From Gavia stellata (Eukaryota > Chordata > Aves > Gaviiformes > Gaviidae): a DNA stretch of 64,000 nucleotides. Shown one piece after another: positions 23,301 through 50,400 of the stretch. Both the position numbers and the translations under genes were made by a program. Numbering within the stretch: the stretch's first letter is position 1; every line of letters starts with the position of its first letter. Location: contig NC_082611.1 in NCBI RefSeq assembly GCF_030936135.1, positions 7,579,001 to 7,643,000 of the forward strand. Direction: 5' to 3'. The notes under the pieces were generated by a model. The model did not search any database and was not told the origin of the DNA. It saw nothing but the letters and a program-made list of their open reading frames with translations.

Positions 23301-26300
23301 GGAACCTGCAGTGCCAAACTGTTTGCAATTAATCCCGGCTCACCAAAGCTTGAAAAGCAGATTTTTCAGCTGATATATATTACATAGTACCCTGGAATAG
23401 GCAGGCGGCAGCTCCATTCCTCTGGCAAAATAGCTGTCTGCAAGAGAAGAGTTCATCTGTGCAGGAGACAGAGCTTTCTCTGAGGTTACGCACTGTGCTC
23501 CTGCAGAAGAAAGGGGCTGTGGGAACCCTGCTGCTTGCTGCTTTCATCCTGACTGGAAGTGCTACTTCTTAGGCTTCGCCTTCTCCAGTGGAACCAGAGC
23601 AACGGGATCAGTTAAAAGGGGGAAAGAAAAATCCCCAGACAAAATACATACTTTGCTACGTGCATACTGCATTGGCTGAGTAAAGCACCTGTGAGAGACG
23701 GCAGGCAGGGCAGTCCTGCGAAGTGCCCAAGCACTCGTGCAGTGGCAGCAGTATCATTCCCACAGCCTCACAGCCCAGCAGGCTGGGCAGGAATCGGCAA
23801 GAACAGAAGAATAACAGTTTTCAGTTAAAACGCTGTAAGGCTACTTTTTAGGAAAAAATTATGTTTATGGACATTTTCAGCATTTTCTTCTTGTTAATTT
23901 TTCCCCTGTGAAAGAAAAACTCTTTTCCTTACTATTCATTTGACTTTGGGTCTTTGGAGTGCTATTTTTCATAACCACATTGTTTAATTTTTCTAAAAAA
24001 GATTATGCTTTCCCAGATGGTGCAGGGATTGGGGTTTCTAGAGAATACAAATTCCACTTTTACTGTTAATTAGAAAGAGTTTTGAATACATTGTAGGACG
24101 CTTCTGCTGCTGAATTTCCAGTGGAAGACTTTGTCCATCTTCCTTGCCTGGGTGGCACGACTCTCCGGGTCTCTTCCCAATGTCCCTGTCCTTGTTTGGG
24201 TTTAGTCTTATATCTCCACCTCTATTTTATCTGTTGCTGAAGGGAAAGCATAAAAATTCTCTATTGAAGTAGTTGCCTTAGACCCAGTCAGGTTTCCACC
24301 ATCACAGTCTTTTAACAAACCTGGGCATGTAGAACTTCAACAGTCTTTAATGCTACTTTAAGGAAAGAGCATCTTCCTTCATTCACAAGCACCAAGCATA
24401 TTACTGCAGTCAGGCACAGACCAATGGTCTCATGAGCAGCACTTATTTCCACTATTGTTCATGCTCATGCCAAAGATTAATCTCTTTGCCCACAGCAGAC
24501 TATTTGTCTGATTTATTTCTGTGTATGAAAGGGACCCTACCCAGAGCTCTGGCTCTGTGCAGTCGTTGCAAGGACATCCAATTATCAGTTCATCATTTTA
24601 GTTTGATTAAATGATAGTTATGATGAACAGCGCCACTTGTATTGTGTCCTCTGCTCTTTTGCGTTGCTATTAACACACACGTAGCACTGGCTGCGCAGGA
24701 GACCAGCCCTTGCCTGAATGCAAAGCCGGCTAAACTCAAAAAGGGCCTTTTTAGTGACTTCAGGGGACCTTGGATCCAGCCTCTGATACGAAGTGTCATA
24801 GGCTGGTAGTCATAATAATTTGCTTCTCCAGTCACAGGGAACTCCATGCCTCTAGATAGAGCCAGCTCAAATAAATACATATTCAAATGAGAACACACCA
24901 TAGGTGGGAAGATAAATATAATTGCACCCAATTTTGCACTTGCACTTGTCCTCTACGAGCTAAAACGAGATTTTTAATAAACTTACTGTGAATATGTGCA
25001 TCTGCTCTGCCTTTTTTGCATAATGAGCACATTCCTGATACTTAAAGAATTAGCTTCCTCTCTCTCTAAGAGATAGGCAAAATGAGGCGTGCTGTTATTC
25101 ATGTATTTATTTATTCATTCATTATTTTTTGCCTGAAGCATACTGGGCAATCCATCTTGTTCCCAGGAAAACCCCAGGGGATATGGAGAAGGCTCAGTGT
25201 TCAGCTCTGAACTCAATTATCACAAATCTCATCCTATAAATGAGAACACGTTGCAGAGAAAGAAGAAAATGCAGCTCCCCATAGTACATTCCCTGAAAGA
25301 GAGAGAGAAAAAAATGCTTTTGGACAATTGCCTTGAGAAATGCAGGGGAGAGAGATTATCCAGCCTCCCCCAAATCTGTGCTGCAGGAAGACAAGGGGCT
25401 GGTAGCTGTCCTTCCAGGTACGTTTTTGCTACATCATGGTTTCACACACTGAGCAAAGTCCAAAGCAGCAGCGATAAACATGGACAACATACATCAGCCT
25501 TGAAGCGAGTATCTGCAACTCAGACGTGATCCTTCCCTGAAAGGAAGGCAACTTTTCTTGCTCGAACGAACCAAAGCATGAGCTTTTATTTCCCCCTTCA
25601 ATGACTCAGAGGATAGGTCTAAAAATATATTATTTGCCAAAGTAATTCAGATGCTACAAAGCCATCAGGAGAGCACCTATAGGGTGTATCCCTGCAGCGT
25701 GACTTACGTCCATTACGTGGCACATCACTTCCACAGTCTGCCGAAACCCGCTCCACAACTGCACAATGTGCCCCAACACCTCCGAATGCTGCAATGAGGC
25801 CAGTTTTCCAGGAAAATATCACCAGCTCATAGGTTTTTAAATGTTTGGTACCACCAAACTCCCCACTTGCTAACAGACTGATAGAGCTGATATTTTCCTT
25901 CAAGTGATGTTCGTAGGCAGATGTGATTTGTAACCAGGGTGATTGTTGTAGTCCTCTTAATGACTCCATTTACAGCAAAAGCTAGACACCCACTTGTGCC
26001 TGGTCATAGGGGAACAGGGTGTGCAGATTGTGCCAATGCAACACAAAAGCTGTGGAAGCAGGAGCAGCTCTTTAAAACTGATATTGGTGCATTGCTGACC
26101 TCTTAGTGGCTTTGCTTTATTTAGGTAGTGGTCCTATTTAAGCATATTTCATTGTTTTATATAACTTTTAAAACTTATTCGGGTTCTGACTTAATCTGGG
26201 CAACTGCAAGAGTCTTTGCTGCAGTGAGAGACCGCTGTTCCTGGGATCTCTGCAGCTTTGCACTGAAGGCTGAAAACTGAACGATTGGCCTCAGATGCCC

Positions 26301-29300
26301 GAACAGCGTGGATAACCCCCCACTCTGTGTTGTGCTGGTTTAGACGAATCGCTGCAAAGGGGTTTGAAGGCTGATGAATGAGCAAGAAGCTTGTTGCCTG
26401 GCTGAAGTGGTGCCTAACCAGTCAGTACACCCCGATTTGTAGCAACACAGGGGGCTGTGTAAGGAATGGGCTCTCGGGCTGCTGTGGGATGCCGTTAGAC
26501 AGGCAACATACCTGTAGTTGCCAGCACTCAACATCTGAATTATCCAGTCCGGGGGGCAAAGTGTGGAGACCTGGCAAATAAGTGTCTGAACCCGTTAAAA
26601 TGCTAATCAAGCATGACAGGCTTGAGGTAGGATGCTCTAATGAGAGTGAGGATGTGTGAGATGCTGTCATAAATACGTAGCAGTCTGCCAGTTGGTTTGT
26701 ATCGTCTTCGCAGACTACACAGGACTGTATATTCCGTATATTTTTCTTCTGATTTCTTAGCCTCCCTCCTTGGTAGGTAGCATTTATTTTCACCTCTTGC
26801 AAAACTGAGCCCCGTGTAAATAGCTAAGGGGTTACTCTTTAACCAGAAACCACGTATACCACCACCAGGTCAAATAAAACACTGGTACAGCCATTAAGGT
26901 CTTTTAATTTTTAACGTCCTTATTTCCAGGGTGTTTCTCAGAAGCTCAGGCGAGCAGCTCTGTACCACCGGCCTCTGCAGCTGCTCTGGGCTGGATCCAA
27001 AGAAACTTGAAACCACTGGGAAGGTTTCCATTAACTTCACTAGCTTAGGTCCTTTAACAGGAAAATACTGATCATTTCTGGTGAGTGTGGAGGCTTTGTG
27101 GGATGGCTCTGCCACTGTCTATTTAAGAGGTGAAAAAATCCACTGTGGGGACCACACGTCCTAAACACTACAAAAACTATTTTTCCACTGGAGCTTTCAT
27201 TCAAACACCTGAGTCATGACACAGGTTTTCTAACTTTGTTTTGGCTTCTTCAGAGGGAATTGTTTCCTTCCATTTCTTGCATCAAACCTGAAGACAGCCA
27301 ACAGGCTCCTCTTGCTCACCCTGCTCTTAACAGCATTTAAGAGCCTTTAGGACAGCAAGGAATCAGGGGCACTCAGACAGCTGAATTTCTGGTTACTTTT
27401 TTTATTTCATCTGTTGCCAACACATGGAGGAAAAAAGGCATAACAGCTACTGTGGCAGAACCACCCCCTCCAAACGCTTTGGTGTTAGAGCACTGCTGAA
27501 GGACCAAAACACCAGTTTCAGTGCCACTTTCAGGATAACAACTGAAGCCAGAGGGATCTGTAGGTACTGGATCAATAAGAATTGTTTTTTTCTTACACCA
27601 GACAAGCGGGTTGCTTGTGCCAACAACACTTGCAGTCCCTCCTGGTGAAGAAAAGAAGGGGTTTACTATACTGTATTTAAGGAGCAAAGTTCAGCAAGGC
27701 TTTTCTACATATACAGAGGCAGGGTCTTCATCTGCACAGGTACAGATAGTGCAGAAGATGTCCTCAAATATAGCCCTCAGATGGACAGTGAGGGTAAAGC
27801 ACTTGGTCAGGCACTTATGAATGGGGTCTGGAGGAATAAGTGATTTCACCGCAATTATCACACAAGCTCCTATAGAAGTCTACTAGATGTGTCACAAAGT
27901 GGGGGCTTTGTAGGCATGACCAATGTAAGGAAACCTGCTGCAAACAGTAGAGTCTAAAGGCCACTGCCAGCATTTAAATGAAGCTCCAATTACAGTGCAA
28001 AGACTTAGCTATAGATGCCTCAATTTATAAATAATGAATTTTGGAGTTTATTCAGGCTAAAAAAGCATCCATTAAAAATGGAAATCCAGTGCAAATCAGT
28101 GAAGCAAACAGCTAGAAGTACAGAGAAAAGATAAACAATAATAATAAATTATTTAAGCTTATAGCTAAGAAAGCCATGAGAAAGTCAGAGACACTATTCG
28201 TCTGTAAATGGGGCAGTGAAAGAAGATAATGGGCCTGAATTCTGCTCTGTAAAACTCTCACTGACTTCACTGATTAGGAAGGAGTTGCTTAAAAATCAGC
28301 AGAAAGGGTTCTGATTTGGTCTGGAAAATGATGCGAACTTCACTCAGTGGACTTAACCAGAAAAGCCTTTTACCGTCACTGTTTATAAAGTGCTGCCTGT
28401 GGCAAAGATTCCTGGAGCTACTCTAAGAGGTTACACAAACTGTTAAGGCGAAGGACTGAGGAGGATATGCTAGAAGGAAAGCTGCTTGCAGTTTTGGATA
28501 GCCTGATTTGCTTAGTTTACAAATCAGAAGAGGATTTGTCCTCCATTTCCAAAGCTCAGCCTGAGATCAGAGCAGTAAGTGCTGCTCCTGGCTTATGTAT
28601 CAGTGTCTGCAAGAAAGGATTTCACCATCAACTTGCCTTTGTCATTTTGAGTTTGTTTTTTTTCCCGCTACTTGGGCTTCCTCAGCTGCATTGCTTACAT
28701 TTTGCTGACAGCTTTAACTTCCAATTGTCATTTAGCTGTGCATGAGGATTCAGGACATGCATGCAGATTGTAGTCCTCGCTTGATTTGTAGCACCTTCTG
28801 CAGGCATCCAGGTGCTCTGGCGAGCAACACCGACGTACACTATATTTCAGCAGACTCCGGCAACCACCTCTGGAGTGACACAGGGCTGGCGTTAGTACAG
28901 CACCAGCAGTTGGAGGGATGAGATTTCAAATTGTCTGTTTTGGGGAGGATCTATCTTAAGTCCCCCCGGTATGTATTTTGAAGTTATGTCAGGGTCAACT
29001 AAAGCATGTAGGTGGTTTTGTACATATGTCTATCAATCAGTGAGCACCCTTCTAGAAGAAGCGGTAGCTTCTAACTTGTAATAACTTGAAATTCCACGTG
29101 AAAACTTGTCCCAGGCAACTCAGCATTTCCCTCAAACACTCAATTTACAGTTTCAAAAGAATCTTCCTTGTGCATGTTCATTTCTGCATATTGGGCCCCA
29201 AATATTTTAGTAAACAACCACTGGCAAGAAAGTCCATGGAAACAACCAATATCTGGAATAATTTCTGGAAAATGGATTTTGTGGTCATACATTCAGTACT

Positions 29301-32300
29301 AGAAGCAAGTTTGCTCCGTCAGGATGCAAATTATCAAGGCTCTAGTGTACGTCCAGCTCCAAGCTGGAAACTCAATATGCTTAGGCTGGGGCCACAAAAG
29401 CCTTGATGCAGGGACAGTCCTCATGTGGAGTTTGGATGCATTAAGGCGACGATGCAGTTGCTGCAATGGAAGAGAGCAGGACACCCCCCTCGGACCTATA
29501 GGTACCGTGTACAGACCCACTAGCAGGAACCAGGATACTGTTTGGACACCCCTCCCTGTAACACCCACATAAGACGAGTTCATTTTCAGTTCAGTGCCCA
29601 AAGGCAACAGTCAGGCTGAAATCCCAGGTTCCCTCCTCCTCCGCAATGCTTCTTGCTGTTGCTTACATTGCAGTCTCCTTCAGGCTTGCAGCTTGTATAT
29701 ACATCACGGTCTCTGCCCAGTACTGCTGATCATAACAGTGATAACTAATTCAAACAATGAGAGCTTTTTTAAAAAAATTTGTGTGAATTTCCTTTGATGC
29801 TTAAATAACAGAAAAACAGCAAAACAAAATGAGGCTCTCATCTGAATTACTCAGGAGAATACAGTAAGCTATTCTAGGCTGTCAGATACAGTTGTAATTA
29901 GGTGCTTTTAGAAGTATATTATCTATTTTTGTCTTTTATTGTGCATACTGTATTTATTGTGCTGAACATGTTATGCCCCTGATAGACTACTGCAGATTTC
30001 TTAGTACGTTATTGCCTAGGTGCTGTTGCTACACCCATTTTTGAGATTCGGAGACAAACCGATGGGATTCTGACATTTATTTATCTTCTTAGAGAGAATC
30101 TTTTTGTCTGGTAGATACGTAGGACTCCTAAAGTGATGTTACACCCTGTCATGCTAATCCTCCTTAGTTCATGGATTACTGACCTAATGCACAATGACAG
30201 TCCTTTCAGAGCCATCGTCTTGCACTGTGCTAATCTGCTGTCACATGTGCGTGCTGAAGTGCACAACCTCTGCACATCAAACCTCCCGACAAGAACCCCC
30301 AAGAACAAGCTGTTCCTGTGCAACGGCACCCTCAGATTGCACCCACTGCTGAGAGCTCGGAAAGCTCTCGTTGCCTGTAGAAAGATGCGTTTCGCCTCAG
30401 GAGAGCAACACCCTTTCCCTAAAGGCTCTCAAAACCCGTGAGGTTTTCAGGAGAAGAAATTCAGGTCAGCTACGAGCTCTGTCTTGGGGCAACGCAGATG
30501 CACCCCGAAAGCGGAGGTTTGCCCCTCCCTGGGCTGTACAGAGCTATTCTCAAGGCTGTGTTAACCCCAAGAGCTGAAAGGCAGAGCCACAAGTTCACTT
30601 CCCCGCGCCAGCTTCCCCTCTGTCGTGCCCACTCACCCTGCCCACATGGAAAAGAAATAACGGAACAAGGCAATAATTCTTTTCCCCTCCCAAATACCTC
30701 GAAAATTAACGTGAGTCAAAGCTCTAGCTACCTGGCAGTGTGAACACGAACACATCAGAGCTTCCTGGTAGATACCGAGAAGCAACTCCACAGCTTGTTT
30801 AATTAATCCGCCATTCCACTTGCAATACCCTCCAGATCAGTCCTGGGTCCTCAGCTCCCCCGGCCACGCGAAGGGCCCGAACTCAGCTGGTGCCATTCAT
30901 CGCCTTGTTCATTCATCCCAGTTTTTCATCAGAGAGCGCAGAGGAAAGGAAACCTCTCCCAGCTTCTTAACTAATATCTCCCTTCTTCAAAGATGCTCGT
31001 GTGTCTTATCCCAAAGAAAAGCTTCCCCTTCAGCTTTTCTGTATGGCTAATTTAGGACTGGAGACAAGAAGAATTTTTACAGGTCTAGAAAGCTGTAGCG
31101 CAGAGCTTCCAAGGGGAAGCATCAAAGTTTAGGAAAGGAAAGAAACTGGAGACCCTACAGAGCTGGTTACAATATGGCAAGGCTGAGTGACCTCTAGTTG
31201 ATTATTCTATAGAAACACTACTATTTCTGCTTATAGAAATACAGAATCGGGTTCGTAAGAGTAAGTGTATATCCCTGACAGCACCAGGCAGCCTTCTGCA
31301 GAGACCGACAGCTTGAACCACCCTGCCGGGAGCTCCCAACCTACAACCCAGCTTCTAATGAACAAAGACCTTTGCTAAACCTGCTCCTCTCTGAGCTAAG
31401 AGGCTGCCAAGTGCTGCTTTCCGAAAGAAAAGCAGGTTTGCAGGCCCGGAGCCCCTGGCTGCCCCGACCCCAGGAGCAGAAAGCAGAGCTGTGCCAGGGA
31501 GGTGGATTTATAGCCCCTCTCTGCTGCCCCGGCACAACCGCGTAGCGAGAAGAAGCTGCAGCTGCAGGGAAACCCCGGCCAGGCATTAAGGATAAAGCAA
31601 GGATAATAGCACCCATTCCACCTGTTAAAAAGCCTAAGTTTTGAGTTTTTTGGCTAACAGAGAGAGCGAGTGAGAGCAAGCTGCAGTGCGAGTGCTGCAT
31701 TACAGAGAACCCCCGCGCTACCACGGGCGGCTCTCGGAAAGTGAAAAAAAGCCATGGGGTGACACTGAAATTTTCGAAGCTGATGGACACTTGTATAATC
31801 GGAGATGCTCTGTTGTCTTTGTATGCAATGTATCTAAGAGTCATGGGAATTTGAGACGGGCAGTGAAATAGCAGAAGACATATGTTTTTTAGTGATAATA
31901 TATCAACTTAAGATGTGAATGAGACGATATAGCAGGTCTTTCTCTCATTCATAGTATGCTGAAATGCCTACATTGTAGTCTATCTGGCTACAAGCTTTTA
32001 AAGTATATGTTTATAAATCCTTGAGAGGAAAGACATAAAATGAAACAAATGACAGCTTTGAATTATAGCTGTGATGAATATTGTTATAATAAAGTCTCTC
32101 CTCACCCAAAAGAGCGATGAGGGATTCCTTCTGTACCACACCATGTTTTCACAAGTCTAATAGAGCCACTTGTCCAATTTATAGCTTGCTTTTGGGCTGA
32201 AAGTCTCCACATGTATTACATGAACTCAGCTGTAAACGATTCACAACTATTTGGTTGAGAATTCCCTGTTTCTAGATCATTTAGGCTGAGATTTTCTGGG

Positions 32301-32663
32301 TTGTGCAAGGGCTTTTGCTACCCAAGTCAGAGGAACTGATGTATCTAAATCCTCCGGGCAGTGTGTCAAGCCATAATCTTTTAGAGGTGTTGCTCTACAG
32401 CTTGTTTCTGCAGCTATATTCGCAAGAGGAAGGGATGCTGAAATGATAGTCAAAACAATGCTTTCATGGGAAAGATTAGCCATTTCCAACACCATCGTCC
32501 TTATCGGAGTTGTAATGTATATTAATCACCAATTCGCTACATTAGCTTGACTGGCTGTTGCTACAAAAGGGGATGACAATTTAAACAACTACTTCTGGAA
32601 TACTTGGCTGGTGTGCCCAGCTTTGCTCTGAACAAGAGTTTCAGTGAAAAATTAATCCATTTA
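17349..32663. other. Intergenic DNA between the CR1 tail and the FAM20C 3' end
   Basis: About 15 kb with no exon, tRNA or structural RNA that I can support. Composition alternates between AT-rich stretches (22.8-24.1 kb) and more GC-rich stretches (30.2-31.7 kb). The longest minus-strand frame (31341-31844) has no recognisable domain. A 7-bp-stem hairpin (gagagct-cggaa-agctctc) sits at 30351-30369. Confidence 0.5.
28229..28322. repeat. Possible old palindromic interspersed repeat fragment
   Basis: Includes gggcctgaattctgctctgt, ctcactgacttcactgatta, ggagttgctt and gttctgatttggtctgg. The 'gggcctgattctgctct ... gacttca' arrangement is a common old repeat in sauropsid DNA by my recollection. 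Family not named. Confidence 0.4.
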
Positions 32664-32692
32664 GACACGATGGCCACGCATTTTGCCATATC

Positions 32693-32698
32693 TTTATT
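32693..32698 (-). terminator. Candidate FAM20C distal poly(A) signal (AATAAA)
   Basis: The minus strand reads tgcAATAAAgata about 880 bases past the stop codon. Canonical hexamer; use inferred from position. Confidence 0.5.
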
Positions 32699-32980
32699 GC
32701 ACTTTTACCACGTTGCAAACAATTCCACAAAAATGCTGCAAAAGTAAGCCTAGAGCTGCTGAAAGCAGCTTTTAACCCATATATGTATATATTTACACAA
32801 AACTATCAAAAGCAAAGTTGAAAAGTAGCAGCTCAGCTATGATAGTCTAGAAAGATAAGAGCTGCCACCTCCTTATGGACAAATAGTACAACTTGTCATT
32901 TTACATCACTTTGTAAAACCAACATTCAAGTATTCCTGTCAATGCACAATTAGTGAAATTCCCTTCCGATAACCACTGTA

Positions 32981-32986
32981 TTTATT
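32981..32986 (-). terminator. Candidate FAM20C proximal poly(A) signal (AATAAA)
   Basis: The minus strand reads aataatAATAAAtacagtgg about 590 bases past the stop codon. It sits in an AT-rich AAT run, so a chance match is possible. Confidence 0.4.
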
Positions 32987-33570
32987 ATTATTGTAATAAT
33001 TATTATTTTTTGCCTTTAAAAGTTCATAATGCCTTAACCCTTTAAATGCCTAGTAGCTGGGGAAAAAAAGCATTCAATTTAAATAAGATACAGTGGATTA
33101 GAGCACTTAAAGGGTTAACACAAAATACTAAGTGGACTGTCACCACAAATAAAGTGAGTCACAAAACTATGCCGTCCCTCTTAGTTAAATTTGGTAGGTA
33201 GGTCTGGGGTTTCATAGATATACCATATATAAATACAAAATATTAAGTAAAGGCCTCCTTTCTATACAAAAAGGACAGGAGGTGTTTTGCTAGCAGACTG
33301 TTGTCTGTCAATGATCTGAGTATTTTCTGAATCTTTTCATAATCTCTCTTTAGGAACTAATGAAAAGCATCACATTAGACTTATTTTTCTTAATGAACTA
33401 AGCCTTTGCAGAGTCTACACTTTACCTACTTTGGGAACAATTATATCTCATTTCTGAATTCACTGAATTCATGAAGTGGCATACACAGTCTTTTGCAAGA
33501 CTTTTTTTTTTCTTTTTTCCTTTTTGAATCTTCTTTACTTGGCTGGTAAAAACGTAGTCTTGCCATTTCA

Positions 33571-47478
<13,908 letters not shown>

Positions 47479-50400
47479 TTAATGAAGGGTTAGCATTTCT
47501 AAGGAGCAGTGCTCAGTCATCAGCATGTTATTCAGGAGTTCAGCAGTGTTTGCTTAATGGAAGGCCTTTAAATACTTCATGTGTGCATTATTTGGCATGT
47601 AGCCTTCATTTTATCTTCTTTTTTAAACTACTGTAACAAAAAATAGGAATTCAAGACTTGTGCATGCAGGCGGCTGTCACAAAGCTATTCCACTCAAGAC
47701 TCTCGCTCTATTTAACAAGATCTGTTTTATCACTCTCAAACATTTCATTAGTGATAGCGGTGAAGACAATGTCATTTCATTAAATTGTCATTAACTGTAA
47801 TTATGAAATTTCCAAAAGTAATAACATTTTTCTTTCATCTCTGGCAGCCATGCAGCTCCTATCTAAAATATGACTCTCCCTTTGTATTACTTAGAGCCAA
47901 AAGTGACATGTTTTTCTCATTTCAGAAGAAATGGGATCATTGCAGTTTGACGGCCACGACACATGTCATGTTTCAAAGAACATTAACAAGACCGTGCTCC
48001 AGAGAGGATGCAGAATTTGTTGTTTCTTCAGTTTGAGAACCAATAAAAAATGTCATTCTGACAGAAATAGAAAGGCTAAAGCTTCAACACCAAACTCCAT
48101 GGAAAATAGAAAGCTCTATATAACAGAGGAGCAAATCTCTGTCTCACTTTAGGCAATTTCCAGTCCTGACGGCTTTTGGATGGAGCACAACTCAGGCAGT
48201 GGAGCAGTACAATGTCTGGGCCCCACCTCAACCTGCATCATGCCCGATGTTGAAGTCTTAAACGGGAGATAAGCACTGCAAAGCTGTTCTGCAGAGCATC
48301 TGCAAGGGAGGACAGTTCCCCAGAAGAGGAAAACAAAGCTCTTTCTCATTCCCGCTGTCACAGGTGGCCAACTGACAGCTCATGCGTCACCCATGCTACA
48401 CACTGGCAATTAAAATACGGCTTCTAGACCGGGACCGTGTCGCATGAAAGGCTTTGGGGTGGTGCGGTTGCAGAGCTCAAACCTCCAGAGAATTTGCAGC
48501 AAGTCCTAATTACAGGGCTTGTTGGCAACCTGAAGCTGTGCCCAGCCATGCTCATTCCCACAAAGACCACCATGACTATCGGGACTGGTACATGCCAGCG
48601 AGCCCTCCTGTATCCACCTTGCTGAAGAAACCAGATGAGTCTCATGTTTTTTGGCTATGTGAAGATTTTGCTATGCAACCAGCAGGGTCTGAAAGACTGA
48701 TATGCTTTCTAAGACATTTTTCTTTATATTAACATCTTGGAGAGGTACTCTGTCTCACCCCAAATGATGAACAATTGCCATCACAGAGACAACATCAAGA
48801 TATTTGACTTGTGTCCAGTATAACTCAAGGTTGGAGGGTCCTCCAACACCCCAGTCGTGCTCTGGCCAAAACAGCACTGACCACTGTAGTAGTAGTGGTC
48901 ACGGAGGTGGCCAACACTTGGTAGAAGTCCTGCTAGGGCGCTGCTGTGCCTGCCAAGGGTTCACAAGGAGACAAGCTAAAAGTAAGCCTCACGTAAAATA
49001 AAAAATAGTATTTTGCTTTGTCTCCATAATAAATGCAAAAGGAGAAGGAGCATGCCCACAAAAAGGAATATGGGAGAGCCAGAAGCCTGTGGCATGTCAC
49101 ACAATACTCCATGCAATCAAGACAAAAGCTAGGAGAGCTGCAACCTCGTTGTGCATATTCCCATCAAAAGTGAAGAAATGAACTCGGAATATGAATTCAA
49201 AGGAAAAGATTAACATATTTCTGTTGGGCAGAAAATTACACATTTGTGTATAACTTTCCCTCCCCTCCAGATTTTAAATTATTCAATTTCTTCAACAAAT
49301 CAAAGAGAAAAAGATTCATCACAAGCTTTTGCAAACTTTACACATATCAGCACAGCTGATAAGTTGCAGAAAATATTACTAATTAGCTAATCAATGCTAT
49401 CTGCTTTTTATCTCCCAATGACTTTAAACAAATCATGGCTGTTCCTTTACTTGAAAATCTTGCTCCAGAAAATCAGACTTAAATAAAGGGTAGATCTCAA
49501 TCTTGCAAGCACAGCTAGACCCACAGCCCAGCTCCTTTGCGCTGCCTGCTCGACACAACGGGCAGTCAGTACATCACCGCCGGGATAGTCCGGTCTCTCT
49601 AATTTCACTTTTCTATTTGCTCCCTGCCACCCCCGGCAATGGCTGGGGATATTATTCATTTGGGAGTAAGTATAGCTGTGCTGCAGGCTTAGACTTGTTT
49701 GTACATATTTCTCTCCTGTCATAATGTATTATTAAGTGGTAGCACACCCTCCTAGAAAATCATGAACTTGATTGTCCTAAAACCTTCAAAAATAGGCACC
49801 AAATCCACAGTGCAATCTAGACAATGGCAATATTGGTATTTATTAAACCTGACTATACATCATGAAACAAACTCCCAAGTTTCTTTGGTGCTTCAGGTGC
49901 TTCCCTCTATTTACCTACAGAAGACACCCTCCAGCCACAGTCCCCATGGTCCATGCCCATGTCAAACAGTTCCGGCTCCCACTTTTCTGCCTCTTGGAAA
50001 TACTGGGTTATTCTGAATGGAGACTGGAAGGAGCATTTATCAAATCCTCAATCTGCTTTACATGCCTTATGTTCCTTTGCAGAGCTCTGCAGAACTAAGA
50101 TGTAGCAGATCCCTCTCCTGAAATAACCTTGAAAAATCCTTTCTGCTGACTTACTCCAATATCCCATAGAGACAACTGGAACCTTGTTCCTTGAATCTGA
50201 CTTGAGCTGGCAAGAGTTTTATTCAAACTTTGATATTATGATTATAAATTACAAATTATATATAAATTATGATACATTTATCATTAATTTGACGTCTGCA
50301 GCAGTACAGTAAGCTGCCATACCACCAGCAAATGCTAACACGGGTGATGATCATAGCCTAAGGTACACAACTGAGTTCAAAATCCACATGACCCTCTAAC

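Larger units (their letters stand above)
32664..33570 (-). other. FAM20C: FAM20C 3' untranslated region (approximate)
   Basis: Sequence downstream of the FAM20C stop codon. It is AT-rich, with an A-rich run on the transcript strand (complement of 33503-33527). The limit is set from the AATAAA at 32693-32698 plus a usual 15-30 base spacing. An earlier AATAAA at 32981-32986 would give a shorter form. Confidence 0.55.

Noticed and set aside
23737-23757. Short similarity to the 5' part of U4 snRNA (tgcagtggcag...tatca)
   Set aside because: Only about 15 bases agree, with a 3-base insertion, and the following sequence does not continue as U4.
31341-31844. Minus-strand open frame of 167 codons just before the FAM20C 3' end
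   Set aside because: It lies downstream of the FAM20C poly(A) signals, has no recognised motif, and its length is explained by locally higher GC.
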